Positions 6,676 through 14,501 of a DNA stretch of 24,020 nucleotides are shown here, piece after piece. Each line of letters begins with the position of its first letter. Position 1 is the first letter of the stretch. The notes beneath the pieces are model-generated. The model was given only the letters and a program-made list of their open reading frames with translations. It searched no databases and was not told the origin of the DNA. Origin of the DNA: Oscillospiraceae bacterium (lineage in GTDB: Bacteria; Bacillota; Clostridia; Oscillospirales; Oscillospiraceae); assembly GCA_020025715.1 (NCBI GenBank), contig JAHHRQ010000026.1:1-24020 (forward strand). Reading direction: 5' to 3'. The position numbers were made by a program, and so were the translations under genes.

Positions 6676-8412
6676 TTGAAGTTTTCAGATGAATTTTTGG
6701 CAGAGCTTATAGAGAGAAACGATATAGTGGATGTGGTTTCCTCATACGTTACCCTCAATAAAAAAAGCGGCTCCTACATGTTCGGCCTTTGCCCTTTCCA
6801 CAGCGAGAAAACCCCTTCCTTTTCCGTCACCCCCTCAAAGCAGATTTTCTACTGCTATTCCTGCCACAAGGGCGGAGATGTTATCCATTTTATAATGGAG
6901 GCGGAAAACCTCAGTTTCCCCGAAGCTGTGGAGTTTCTTGCAAAAAGAGTGGGTATGGAGATACCCAGAGAAGAACTTGATGAAAAATCAAAAAAACGGG
7001 CGGTGCTTTTAAAGCTCAATAAAGATGCCGCCAGATTTTTTAATACCCAGCTGAATTCTCCCCAGGGCGAGGGCGCAAGAGAATATATGTGCTCCCGCGG
7101 AATTTCCCACAGAGTTGCTACAAATTTCGGCCTTGGCTTTGCCCCAAACACATGGGACTCACTGCGCAGGGCTATGCGGGAAAAGGGCTACTCGGACTAT
7201 GACATGTTCGAGGCGGGACTTTTAAAAAAAGGCCGCAACGGCGGCTTCTATGACGTTTTCCGAAACAGGCTGATGTTCCCGATTATAGATGTCAGAGGCG
7301 ATGTTATCGGCTTTTCCGGAAGAATTCTGGACGACAGCGGGCCTAAATACATGAACAGCCCCGAAAGCATTGTTTACAACAAAAGCCGGAACTTATTCGG
7401 CTTAAATCTGGCAAAAAAATCAAAAGAGGAATACATAATACTTGTTGAGGGAAATATAGACGTAGTATCCCTGCATCAGGCCGGATTCGACTCCGCGGTT
7501 GCCTCTCTGGGTACTGCGCTGACCGCCGAGCAGGCGAGACTTATTTCCCACTATAAAAATCAGGTCATCATTGCCTACGACAGCGATACCGCCGGAGTGA
7601 GCGCGGCTAAAAGAGCCATAGGTATTCTGGAAAAGCTGGATGTTAAGGTAAAGGTGCTGAGAATGGAAGGCGCAAAAGACCCGGATGAATACATCAAGAA
7701 GAAAGGGCCGGACGCTTTCCGCCAGTTACTCACAGGCTCTGAAAATCAGGTCGATTACAGACTGAGGACAGTGCTTGAAAAATATGATTTAAGCATAGAC
7801 GAGCAGAAGGTGGAATTTTTAAAAGAAGCCACCGACCTGCTTGCAAATCTTCCCGGCTCCGCCGAGAGGCAGGTTTACGCCATGCGTGTTGCAGCTATGA
7901 CGGGCCTTAAAAACGACGCTGTTATTAACGAAGTGGAACGGCGGCGGAAAAAGCTTCTCAGCTGGAACAGGAAAAAGTTTGAAAAGGAGCAGGCCAGACC
8001 CGTAAATCAGATGCAGCCTGAGGACAAGGCCCTCCGCTACGAAAACCCCCGGTCGGCAGTTGCCGAGGAGGGGATAATAAGGCTTCTGTATCTGGACCCG
8101 GCGCTGGCGCAGACTCAGGGACTTCCGAAACCTGAGGAATTCAGCTCCGAAACGCTGAGACGGATATATGCACTTATGCGGGAGAGAATAGATCGGGGCG
8201 AGCAGCTCAGTAATGCCGCTCTCAGCGCCCGTCTCTCCTCATCCGAGATGTCACTTCTGGTGAGTATTCTGCAAAGGCCTGAAGATCTTTCTATGGGCAG
8301 TACAGCTCTCCGGGATTACATAAATAGAATTCACGAACAGAATGAGCTTAAAACGGAGACTCTCGATTTGCGGGAGCTGACGGAAAAGCTCAGAAAGAAG
8401 AAAGGGGTATAA
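6676..8412 (+). CDS. dnaG: DNA primase DnaG
   Basis: 578 residues from a TTG start 22 nt after dgt, with AAAGGAGG at a good distance. It makes RNA primers for DNA replication. The N-terminal CHC2 zinc finger has C39, H42, C60 and C63 (LCPFHSEKTPSF ... FYCYSCHKGGD). The catalytic core follows, with SGRILDDSGPKYMNSPE. The TOPRIM metal motifs are LVEGNIDVVSLHQAG, where E. coli has EGYMDV, and IIAYDSDTAG. The C-terminal part (about 440-578) is the divergent helicase-binding region. The length is normal. Confidence 0.97.
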   Translation: MKFSDEFLAELIERNDIVDVVSSYVTLNKKSGSYMFGLCPFHSEKTPSFSVTPSKQIFYCYSCHKGGDVIHFIMEAENLSFPEAVEFLAKRVGMEIPREELDEKSKKRAVLLKLNKDAARFFNTQLNSPQGEGAREYMCSRGISHRVATNFGLGFAPNTWDSLRRAMREKGYSDYDMFEAGLLKKGRNGGFYDVFRNRLMFPIIDVRGDVIGFSGRILDDSGPKYMNSPESIVYNKSRNLFGLNLAKKSKEEYIILVEGNIDVVSLHQAGFDSAVASLGTALTAEQARLISHYKNQVIIAYDSDTAGVSAAKRAIGILEKLDVKVKVLRMEGAKDPDEYIKKKGPDAFRQLLTGSENQVDYRLRTVLEKYDLSIDEQKVEFLKEATDLLANLPGSAERQVYAMRVAAMTGLKNDAVINEVERRRKKLLSWNRKKFEKEQARPVNQMQPEDKALRYENPRSAVAEEGIIRLLYLDPALAQTQGLPKPEEFSSETLRRIYALMRERIDRGEQLSNAALSARLSSSEMSLLVSILQRPEDLSMGSTALRDYINRIHEQNELKTETLDLRELTEKLRKKKGV

Positions 8413-8420
8413 AGGTAAAT

Positions 8421-9707
8421 ATGGCTGAAGAACATAGATTTACCAATGCGGAACTGAAAATGATGGCGGACGAGCTGCTGAAAGCAGCAGACGAAAAAGA
8501 AGCAGCAGAACGTCCGGCAGGGGAGAAGAAAAAACCCGCCGCCAAGACCGCTAAAAAGAAAACCGCAAAGAAAAAAGAAACTCCCGAGGAAAACGCAAAG
8601 CCGGTTGAAATCCGCCTTGCAGAGCTGCTCCAGAAGGGTAAAAAAGCCGGCAGACTTTCCACCAAGGATCTGGAATGTCTGGAAGAAATGAACCTCGACA
8701 GCGAGCTTATGGACAAGTTCTATGAGGCTCTGGAGGCAAACGGCGTAGATATAGATGTAGTTTCAGCAGATGTGCTGCCTCCCATGGATGATGACAACAT
8801 CTCCGAAAGCGAGCTTTCCCAGATTGAGGAAGTGAGCGAGGAGGAAATCAACAACACCGACGCTCTTATTGATAACTTCTCCACCGATGACCCTGTACGT
8901 ATGTACCTTAAGGAAATCGGTAAGGTTCCCCTTCTCAATCCCGATGAGGAAATTGCCCTTGCTATCAGAATGGCAGACGGCGATGAGGAGGCAAAGCGCA
9001 GAATGACCGAGGCTAACCTCCGTCTGGTTGTCTCCATTGCAAAGCGTTATGTGGGCAGAGGTATGCTCTTCCTCGACCTTATTCAGGAGGGTAATCTGGG
9101 TCTTATTAAGGCTGTTGAAAAGTTTGACTACACCAAGGGCTACAAGTTCTCCACCTATGCTACATGGTGGATTCGTCAGGCTATCACCAGAGCCATTGCC
9201 GACCAGGCAAGAACCATAAGAATTCCCGTTCACATGGTTGAGACCATTAACAAGACTATCCGCGTTTCCCGTCAGCTTCTTCAGGAGCTGGGCCATGATC
9301 CCTCCGCAGAGGAAATTGCAGAGGAAATGGACATGCCTGTTGAAAAGGTGAGAGACATTCTGAAAATTGCACAGGAGCCTGTTTCCCTTGAAACTCCTAT
9401 CGGTGAGGAAGAGGATTCCCACCTGGGCGACTTCATTCCCGACGAGGACGCATCCGAGCCTTCCGAGGCTGCCAGCTTCTCCCTGCTCCGCGAGCAGCTT
9501 GAAGAGGTGCTGGACACTCTGGCTCCCAGAGAGAAGAAGGTGCTGGAGCTTCGCTTCGGTATTGTTGACGGCCGCACCAGAACTCTGGAAGAGGTTGGTA
9601 AGGAATTTAACGTCACCAGAGAGCGTATCCGCCAGATTGAGGCCAAGGCTCTCCGTAAACTCCGTCATCCCAGCCGCTCCAAGAAGCTGAGAGACTTCTT
9701 AAGCTGA
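8421..9707 (+). CDS. rpoD: Primary sigma factor RpoD (sigma-70/sigma-A)
   Basis: 428 residues, ATG 9 nt after the dnaG stop, with AAAGG at 8411-8415. It directs RNA polymerase to housekeeping promoters. Region 1.2 begins at DDPVRMYLKEIGKV. Region 2 holds LRLVVSIAKRYVGRGM, LIQEGNLGLIKAVEKFDY and FSTYATWWIRQAITRAI. Region 3 follows PVHMVETINK, and region 4 ends in the helix-turn-helix EEVGKEFNVTRERIRQIEAK. Residues about 33-60 form a lysine/alanine-rich stretch (KKKPAAKTAKKKTAKKK) before an acidic segment, an unusual low-complexity insertion in the region 1.1 area. Strong -35/-10 consensus matches elsewhere in the window fit this factor. Confidence 0.98.
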   Translation: MAEEHRFTNAELKMMADELLKAADEKEAAERPAGEKKKPAAKTAKKKTAKKKETPEENAKPVEIRLAELLQKGKKAGRLSTKDLECLEEMNLDSELMDKFYEALEANGVDIDVVSADVLPPMDDDNISESELSQIEEVSEEEINNTDALIDNFSTDDPVRMYLKEIGKVPLLNPDEEIALAIRMADGDEEAKRRMTEANLRLVVSIAKRYVGRGMLFLDLIQEGNLGLIKAVEKFDYTKGYKFSTYATWWIRQAITRAIADQARTIRIPVHMVETINKTIRVSRQLLQELGHDPSAEEIAEEMDMPVEKVRDILKIAQEPVSLETPIGEEEDSHLGDFIPDEDASEPSEAASFSLLREQLEEVLDTLAPREKKVLELRFGIVDGRTRTLEEVGKEFNVTRERIRQIEAKALRKLRHPSRSKKLRDFLS

Positions 9708-9716
9708 TAATAATAA

Positions 9717-9743
9717 AAGCCCCGGAGCTGTGCTCCGGGGCTT
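9717..9743 (+). terminator. Strong hairpin after rpoD, weak U-tract
   Basis: AAGCCCCGGAGC (9717-9728) and GCTCCGGGGCTT (9732-9743) make a perfect 12-bp stem with a TGT loop. Only two T follow, within the stem itself. It may be a partial terminator, an mRNA 3'-end stabiliser, or act only after Rho or pausing, so some read-through into the aminotransferase gene is plausible. Confidence 0.6.
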
Positions 9744-9771
9744 GACTGCAAAAACAGAAGAAAGGCGAAAT

Positions 9772-10968
9772 ATGAAATACGATTTTACTACCATGCTTGA
9801 CCGGCGGGGCAGAGATTCCATAGCTGCCGACGTTATTCCCTTTGATGGGGTAAAACCCGATGAGGGCTTTGAAGCCATTCCCATGTGGGTGGCAGATATG
9901 AGCTTTCCCACCGCGCCTCCGGTGCTTGAAGCCATTGAAGAGAGACTTAAATTCCCGTCCTTCGGCTACTTCCCTCTGAGCGACGAATATTTTGACAGCA
10001 TAATTAAATGGCAGGAAAATAGAAACGGTATCAAGGGCCTTAAAAAAGAGCACATAGGATACGAAAACGGCGTTCTGGGCGGCCTCAGCTCTGCACTTCA
10101 GGCATTCACAACCCCCGGTGACAAAATCCTGCTCCACAGCCCTACATATGTCGGCTTTACCCATACCATAGAAGCCGCCGGCAGAAACATTGTCCACAGC
10201 CCTCTGGTAAGAGATGAAAAGGGCATCTGGCGCATGGACTTTGAGGATATGGACAGAAAGCTTAAGGAAAACAATATCCATTTTGCCGTTTTCTGCTCTC
10301 CCCACAACCCCACCGGCAGAGTGTGGGAAAAATGGGAAATCGAAAAGGCTCTGGAGGTCTATGCGCAGAACGACTGCATTGTTATCTCCGACGAAATCTG
10401 GTCAGACATCATTATGCCCGGCTACACCCACATTCCTACCCAGTCCGTATCTGAGGATGCCAAAAACCGTGTGATTGCCTTCTATGCTCCCTCCAAGACT
10501 TTCAGCCTTGCAGGTCTTGTGGGCTCCTACCACGTAATTTACAATAAATATCTCCGGGACAGACTGGTAAGACAGAGCACTATCAGCCACTATAACGAGC
10601 CTAACGTTCTTTCCGTTCACGCCCTTACAGGCGCATTCACCCCTGCGGGTGAGGAGTGGACAGATGAGATGTGCTCTGTTATTGACGAGAACCACCGCTT
10701 TGCCTGCGAGTTTATCGAAAAGAACTTCCCCGGTGTCCGTGTTATGCGGCCTCAGGGCACTTACATGCTGTTCCTTGACTGCGGCGACTGGTGCAGAGAG
10801 CACAATGTCACCATTACCGAGCTTCAGCACAGAGGTATAAAGTGCGGCGTTATCTGGCAGAACGGCGAGGACTTTATCTGGCCCGACTCCATACGTATGA
10901 ATCTGGCTCTCCCAACCGAAAAGCTTAAAGAAGCTATGGAGAGACTTAAAAAGTACGCATTTATATAA
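9772..10968 (+). CDS. MalY/PatB-family PLP-dependent aminotransferase (cystathionine beta-lyase-like)
   Basis: 398 residues from ATG 9772, chosen because GAAGAAAGGCG precedes it; an upstream in-frame start at 9730 lies inside the rpoD hairpin. This fold-type I PLP enzyme has the MalY/PatB signature IPMWVADMSFPTAPPV near the N-terminus. It also has CSPHNPTGRVW, SDEIWSD (Asp near 205) and the PLP-binding lysine in APSKTFSLAGLVGS (about residue 241). Family members cleave C-S bonds in cystathionine or cysteine. Some, such as E. coli MalY, also moonlight in regulation. A metabolic partner is not visible nearby. The gene ends at a bidirectional terminator shared with the convergent patatin gene. 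Confidence 0.93.
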   Translation: MKYDFTTMLDRRGRDSIAADVIPFDGVKPDEGFEAIPMWVADMSFPTAPPVLEAIEERLKFPSFGYFPLSDEYFDSIIKWQENRNGIKGLKKEHIGYENGVLGGLSSALQAFTTPGDKILLHSPTYVGFTHTIEAAGRNIVHSPLVRDEKGIWRMDFEDMDRKLKENNIHFAVFCSPHNPTGRVWEKWEIEKALEVYAQNDCIVISDEIWSDIIMPGYTHIPTQSVSEDAKNRVIAFYAPSKTFSLAGLVGSYHVIYNKYLRDRLVRQSTISHYNEPNVLSVHALTGAFTPAGEEWTDEMCSVIDENHRFACEFIEKNFPGVRVMRPQGTYMLFLDCGDWCREHNVTITELQHRGIKCGVIWQNGEDFIWPDSIRMNLALPTEKLKEAMERLKKYAFI

Positions 10969-10975
10969 AAAGAAA

Positions 10976-11002
10976 AACGGCGGAAAATTCCGCCGTTTTT
11001 TT
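10976..11002. terminator. Bidirectional terminator between the aminotransferase and patatin genes
   Basis: ACGGCGGA / TCCGCCGT hairpin with a short AT-rich loop. TTTTTTT follows on the plus strand, and an A-rich run (AAAAAGAAAAA) before it supplies a U-tract for minus-strand transcripts. Its distal end overlaps the patatin stop codon. Confidence 0.85.
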
Positions 11003-11849
11003 ATATAAGTTTTCCTAAGGTTTCAATAGTGTCAGCGTAGCCCAGATCCCTGTAAACCTCAAGCTTGGGGGTTGAAAAGTTCATGGTGTCGGCACCGGGA
11101 GACTTTTCAATTACCTTGCTGGGGCGAAGAGATATATACTGTACGCCCTCTTTCATATAACGGGGGTCTGCGTGGTCGTCAGGGTCAATGTAGTTTATAA
11201 GCACCACTTCTGCATCCTCATTATAAAGAGGCTTTAAAGGAGTTTTATCAGGGGGAGCGGGGGAGGCACATATAGTGGGGATAACGCCGCCGTCTAAATA
11301 GTGATAACCTTTATATTCAGCAGGAGGATAGAGGAAAGGCACACTGCCGCTGGCAGCGATTAAAAGCCGCTGGTCGTCAGGGGGCAGCTCCTTTAAGCTG
11401 AAATACTCCGGTTCTTCCTTTTCCAGATTATAGCAGCAGGCATAAAGTCTGGTTTGAAGCTTATTTAGCTTTTCATCGGTGGCAATTTCGGAAAGACGCT
11501 TTGAAAATTTATCCGTAATGCACTGACCGAAGCGGGGATTGGTGACGTATTCCTCAAAGCTCACCTTACCCTCTTTTACAAGTCTTTTACTCTCACGAAC
11601 TGTTTTATCGCTCTGGACTATGGATGCGGCGAAAAGGCCGGGAAATTCCAGCAGGGAGTTATAAACAGCCTCCCAGCCGCAGGTGGCAAACAAAATGGCG
11701 TTTAGCGCACCCACGGAGCAGCCGGATATAGCCCCGATATTTCCCGCAAGACCGAGTTCTTCAATAGCCTTTAACATTCCGGCGTGATATGCACCCTTTG
11801 CACCGCCGCCGGAGAGCACAAGGGAAAGCTTTTTGTTCTTCAAATCCAT
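11001..11849 (-). CDS. Patatin-like phospholipase
   Basis: 282 residues. Patatin-fold serine lipid hydrolase with the oxyanion loop SGGGAKGAYHAG (residues 13-24), nucleophile elbow GCSVG with S45, and catalytic aspartate in YLDGGVIP (about 184). These form the Ser-Asp dyad expected of the RssA/YlbK-like bacterial group. No signal peptide or membrane segment is evident, so a cytoplasmic or membrane-peripheral location is likely. The ribosome binding site on the minus strand is CGAGGTG. It is monocistronic, and a small CCCC-GTC-GGGG hairpin lies in its upstream region near 11890-11900. The lipid substrate is unknown. Confidence 0.93.
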   Translation of the reverse strand: MDLKNKKLSLVLSGGGAKGAYHAGMLKAIEELGLAGNIGAISGCSVGALNAILFATCGWEAVYNSLLEFPGLFAASIVQSDKTVRESKRLVKEGKVSFEEYVTNPRFGQCITDKFSKRLSEIATDEKLNKLQTRLYACCYNLEKEEPEYFSLKELPPDDQRLLIAASGSVPFLYPPAEYKGYHYLDGGVIPTICASPAPPDKTPLKPLYNEDAEVVLINYIDPDDHADPRYMKEGVQYISLRPSKVIEKSPGADTMNFSTPKLEVYRDLGYADTIETLGKLI

Positions 11850-11924
11850 ATGGCAACACCTCGAAAAATAAGAAATTTATATAAGCACGCCCCGTCGGGG
11901 ATATAAAAGACTCATAAAACCAGC

Positions 11925-11954
11925 AAGAGCCGGGACGACATCGTCCCGGCTCTT
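11925..11954 (-). terminator. Terminator hairpin of rpmE
   Basis: AAGAGCCGGGACGA (11925-11938) and TCGTCCCGGCTCTT (11941-11954) form a perfect 14-bp stem. On the minus strand it is followed by GCTGGTTTTAT, so the U-run is displaced by five bases. A second hairpin (11968-11974 with 11988-11994, ATCAGGC/GCCTGAT) lies immediately after the rpmE stop codon. Confidence 0.75.
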
Positions 11955-11993
11955 CCTGAAGTTTTACATCAGGCTATTTTATTTAGGGCCTGA

Positions 11994-12194
11994 TTACTTG
12001 ATGCCGTACTTCTTGTTGAACTTATCAACGCGGCCGCTGGTGTCAACCAGTTTCTGCTTGCCGGTGTAGAAGGGGTGGCACTTGGAGCAGATTTCTACGG
12101 TGATGTTGGGCTTGGTGGAGCCGGTCTCAATGACGGCACCGCAGGCACATCTGATAGTAGTCTGCTGGTAATTAGGATGAATACCTTTTTTCAT
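11994..12194 (-). CDS. rpmE: 50S ribosomal protein L31, zinc-binding type
   Basis: 66 residues from ATG 12194, preceded on the minus strand by TGAGGAG. Zinc-coordinating cysteines C16, C18, C36 and C39 (IRCACGAV, ICSKCHPFYTGKQ) mark the Zn-bound form. L31 is a component of the 50S subunit that bridges to 30S. An upstream GTG at 12236 would add 14 residues not typical of L31 and is rejected. It has its own promoter and terminator. Confidence 0.98.
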   Translation of the reverse strand: MKKGIHPNYQQTTIRCACGAVIETGSTKPNITVEICSKCHPFYTGKQKLVDTSGRVDKFNKKYGIK

Positions 12195-12263
12195 TGTGTT
12201 TAACTCCTCATCATGTGCTGCTTTGATTGTGCTCACGGAGCATAGTTACAAAGCGCATCTTGA

Positions 12264-12292
12264 ATTTTAACATAGCCATTGTAAAATTGCAA
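12264..12292 (-). promoter_or_regulatory. Sigma-A extended -10 promoter of rpmE
   Basis: On the minus strand, TTGCAA (12287-12292), a 17-nt spacer ending in TGT, and TAAAAT (12264-12269). The leader is about 60 nt and holds a small perfect hairpin, TGCTC-CGT-GAGCA (12230-12242), a possible site for control. Confidence 0.72.
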
Positions 12293-12336
12293 GTATTTTT
12301 AACTTTTTTAGCCGAAAATGTGAAACATTCTAAACG

Positions 12337-12365
12337 TTGACACTGAATTATCAAAGTGCTAAAAT
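12337..12365 (+). promoter_or_regulatory. Sigma-A extended -10 promoter of the permease operon
   Basis: Perfect TTGACA (12337-12342), a 17-nt spacer ending in TGC, and TAAAAT (12360-12365). A short inverted repeat, AATGT-GAA-ACATT (12317-12329), sits just upstream of the -35. The leader is about 78 nt. Confidence 0.8.
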
Positions 12366-12449
12366 ACCCCTTCGTTGAAAGTGATTAGGCCTTTCGGCGT
12401 ATTCAATTTCAATTTTAGACATTTCATACAAAATAGAAAGGGAAAAATT

Positions 12450-13799
12450 ATGGTAGCACAAATCTTTTCGGTCATTATTTTCCTCGTAATGTTCCTGATG
12501 ATCGTATTGGAAGTATTTGAGCGCCACACCGTTACCCTGATGTGCGGACTGTGCACACTTGTTATAGTGTTCTGTTTCTGCATGCATGATTTCGGTGCGA
12601 TAGTAGACACACTCAATATTCAATCGATCTTTACTCTTGATTTCTGGCACACCTCCGGCAGTGCCAACGAATCAAGCGGCATTAACTGGGCCACTATTAT
12701 CTTCATCGCAGGCATGATGATTATGGTCGAGGGAATGGCAAGATCCGGTTTCTTCCGCTGGCTGTGCATGAAGCTGGCAAAACTGGTACGTTACAAGATG
12801 GTACCTGTATTCTTAGTGTTTATTACGATGAGTTTCGTCCTTTCAATGTTTATCGACAGCATCACTGTTATTCTCTTCCTTGCCGCCGCTACCATTGAAC
12901 TCGCAAAGCTCCTCCGCTTTAACCCCGTCCCTATGCTTCTGGCGGAAATTTTCTGCGCAAATCTGGGCGGCTCGGCTACAATGTGCGGTGATCCCCCCAA
13001 CATCATTATCGGTACTTCCCTTGGATATTCATTCTTCGATTTCCTTACCAATACCGGTCTTATTTCTCTTATTTCCTTTGCGGTGCTTATCCCTTACTTC
13101 CTTCTGGTATTCAGAAAGGATTTAAAGAGCGAGGCAACTGAGCAGGACATTGCAAATATGCCCGAACCCTCCAGCGCAATCGTAAATAAAAAGGATTTTA
13201 TAATAAGCTGCTGCATATTCTTTATTGCAGTTATCCTTCTTGTCACCCACGCAAATACCGGCCTTACCGTTGCATTCATAGGCGTTTTTGTTTCAGCTCT
13301 CACTCTTATTGCAGCGGGCAGAAATATACCGGAGCTGATGAAGCGCTTTGACTACAAAACTCTGCTGTTCTTTATAGGCTTGTTTGTAGTTGTCGGCGGC
13401 CTTGAACAGACCGGCGTTCTGGAAATTGTGGCTCAATTCATTGAGCGCATCAGCGGAGGCAATCCCAAGCTTATGGTTGCAATTATCATATGGCTCTCCG
13501 CCTTTACCAGTGCCTTTGTTGATAACATTCCTTTTGCAGCAACTATGCTTCCTGTCATTAAGACCCTGTCCGCTACCGCAGGCGTGGATCTTGCAACTCT
13601 GGCATGGGCCCTTTCAATGGGAACAGATATAGGCGGCAACGCAACTCCTATCGGTGCATCTGCCAACGTTGTCGGTACAGCTGCCGCTGCCAAGGCAGGA
13701 CATCCTGTCAGCTGGGGTAAATACTGCAAGTTTGCAGTTCCGGCAACAATTCTTGTTCTTATTATTAGCACGGTTTACATTTTTGTGGTATATTTATAA
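12450..13799 (+). CDS. SLC13/ArsB/NhaD-type ion transporter (permease)
   Basis: 449 residues from ATG 12450, with AGAAAGGGA upstream; an earlier ATG at 12375 adds a tail containing no ribosome site and is rejected. It is an integral membrane protein with about ten to eleven hydrophobic segments. The Ion Transporter superfamily motifs are present: NLGGSATMCGDPPNIIIGTS (about residue 180) and its second-half counterpart GTDIGGNATPIGASANVVG (about 395). Each half also has an NIPFAATM- or IDSIT-type segment. Relatives carry sodium/proton, arsenite, dicarboxylate or sulfate ions, and the substrate cannot be chosen from sequence. It is followed after 33 nt by a cytidylate-kinase-like gene in the same likely operon. 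Confidence 0.9.
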   Translation: MVAQIFSVIIFLVMFLMIVLEVFERHTVTLMCGLCTLVIVFCFCMHDFGAIVDTLNIQSIFTLDFWHTSGSANESSGINWATIIFIAGMMIMVEGMARSGFFRWLCMKLAKLVRYKMVPVFLVFITMSFVLSMFIDSITVILFLAAATIELAKLLRFNPVPMLLAEIFCANLGGSATMCGDPPNIIIGTSLGYSFFDFLTNTGLISLISFAVLIPYFLLVFRKDLKSEATEQDIANMPEPSSAIVNKKDFIISCCIFFIAVILLVTHANTGLTVAFIGVFVSALTLIAAGRNIPELMKRFDYKTLLFFIGLFVVVGGLEQTGVLEIVAQFIERISGGNPKLMVAIIIWLSAFTSAFVDNIPFAATMLPVIKTLSATAGVDLATLAWALSMGTDIGGNATPIGASANVVGTAAAAKAGHPVSWGKYCKFAVPATILVLIISTVYIFVVYL

Positions 13800-13832
13800 T
13801 ACCAAGATAAATCGAAGAAAGGATGTTGTTTT

Positions 13833-14432
13833 ATGGGCAAACAGTTTGTAGTAGCTATTGGACGTGAATACGGAAGCGGCGGCCACGAGATAGCAGAGGC
13901 TTTGGCAAAACGGCTGGGTATTGGTTTTTACGATAAAACCATTCTGGAAAAAATCGCCGAGGAAAACAACGGAGAGATTGAAGAACTCCGCAAGTATGAC
14001 GAAGCCCCCAAAAATGCTTTTCTTTCAAGGCGTATACTGGGTTATTCCAATTCACCGGAAGAAGTGGTTGCAAATCTGCAATTCGATTACATCCGTGAAA
14101 AGGTAAACAGCGGAGAATCCTTCGTAGTGGTCGGACGCTGCGCAGAGGTGGTACTTAAGGAATTTAAAAATCTGGTGTCCGTGTTCATTCTGGGCAATGA
14201 GGAGGATAAAATCGCCCGCATTGCAAGAATAGAGAACCTGAACCCTCAGGAAGCTAAAGACGCCATGGTTTACCACGACAAAAAGAGAAAATCCTACCAC
14301 AACTACTATTCCAGCATTAAATGGGGCGATGCACGAGGCTATGACCTTTGCATTAACTCCTCAAAGCAGCCCTTTGATGAGACAGTCGATATGCTGGAAT
14401 CTTATGTAAGAATGAGACTTGAGCTTATGTAA
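13833..14432 (+). CDS. Cytidylate-kinase-like protein with atypical P-loop
   Basis: 199 residues, with AAAGGATG before the ATG. It fits the cytidylate kinase-like family (Cytidylate_kin2, PF13189): GREYGSGGHEIAEALAKRLG at residues 10-29, FYDKTILEKIAE, VVVGRCAEVVL, and a LID-like YHDKKRKSYHNYYSS followed by WGDARGYDLCINSS. The classical Walker A lysine and serine/threonine (GxxGxGKS/T) are replaced by GSGGHE, so canonical NMP-kinase activity is doubtful. This replacement is shared by the family as far as I know it. It probably shares the promoter of the permease at 12337 and may be its partner or regulator, which is an inference. It is distinct from true Cmk. Confidence 0.82.
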   Translation: MGKQFVVAIGREYGSGGHEIAEALAKRLGIGFYDKTILEKIAEENNGEIEELRKYDEAPKNAFLSRRILGYSNSPEEVVANLQFDYIREKVNSGESFVVVGRCAEVVLKEFKNLVSVFILGNEEDKIARIARIENLNPQEAKDAMVYHDKKRKSYHNYYSSIKWGDARGYDLCINSSKQPFDETVDMLESYVRMRLELM

Positions 14433-14460
14433 GAAACTGACTGAAAAAACATAAAGCGTA

Positions 14461-14497
14461 AAAAACGGAGTGTATCATTTTGATACACTCCGTTTTT
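14461..14497. terminator. Bidirectional terminator between the kinase-like gene and addA
   Basis: A perfect 17-bp stem, from AAAAACGGAGTGTATCA (14461-14477) and its complement (14481-14497), with a TTT loop. It supplies U-tracts in both directions for the convergent genes. Confidence 0.95.
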
Positions 14498-14501
14498 CTG
14501 T

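Noticed and set aside
8763..9668. 301-codon minus-strand ORF opposite rpoD.
   Set aside because: It is a shadow of the highly conserved sigma factor, with no start signals.
12375..12449. Earlier in-frame ATG that would lengthen the permease by 25 residues.
   Set aside because: No ribosome site precedes it and it lies close after the -10 box. ATG 12450 has AGAAAGGGA and begins directly with a hydrophobic helix.
13833..14432. Annotation as true cytidylate kinase (cmk).
   Set aside because: The Walker A lysine is missing and the length and LID pattern match the cytidylate-kinase-like family.
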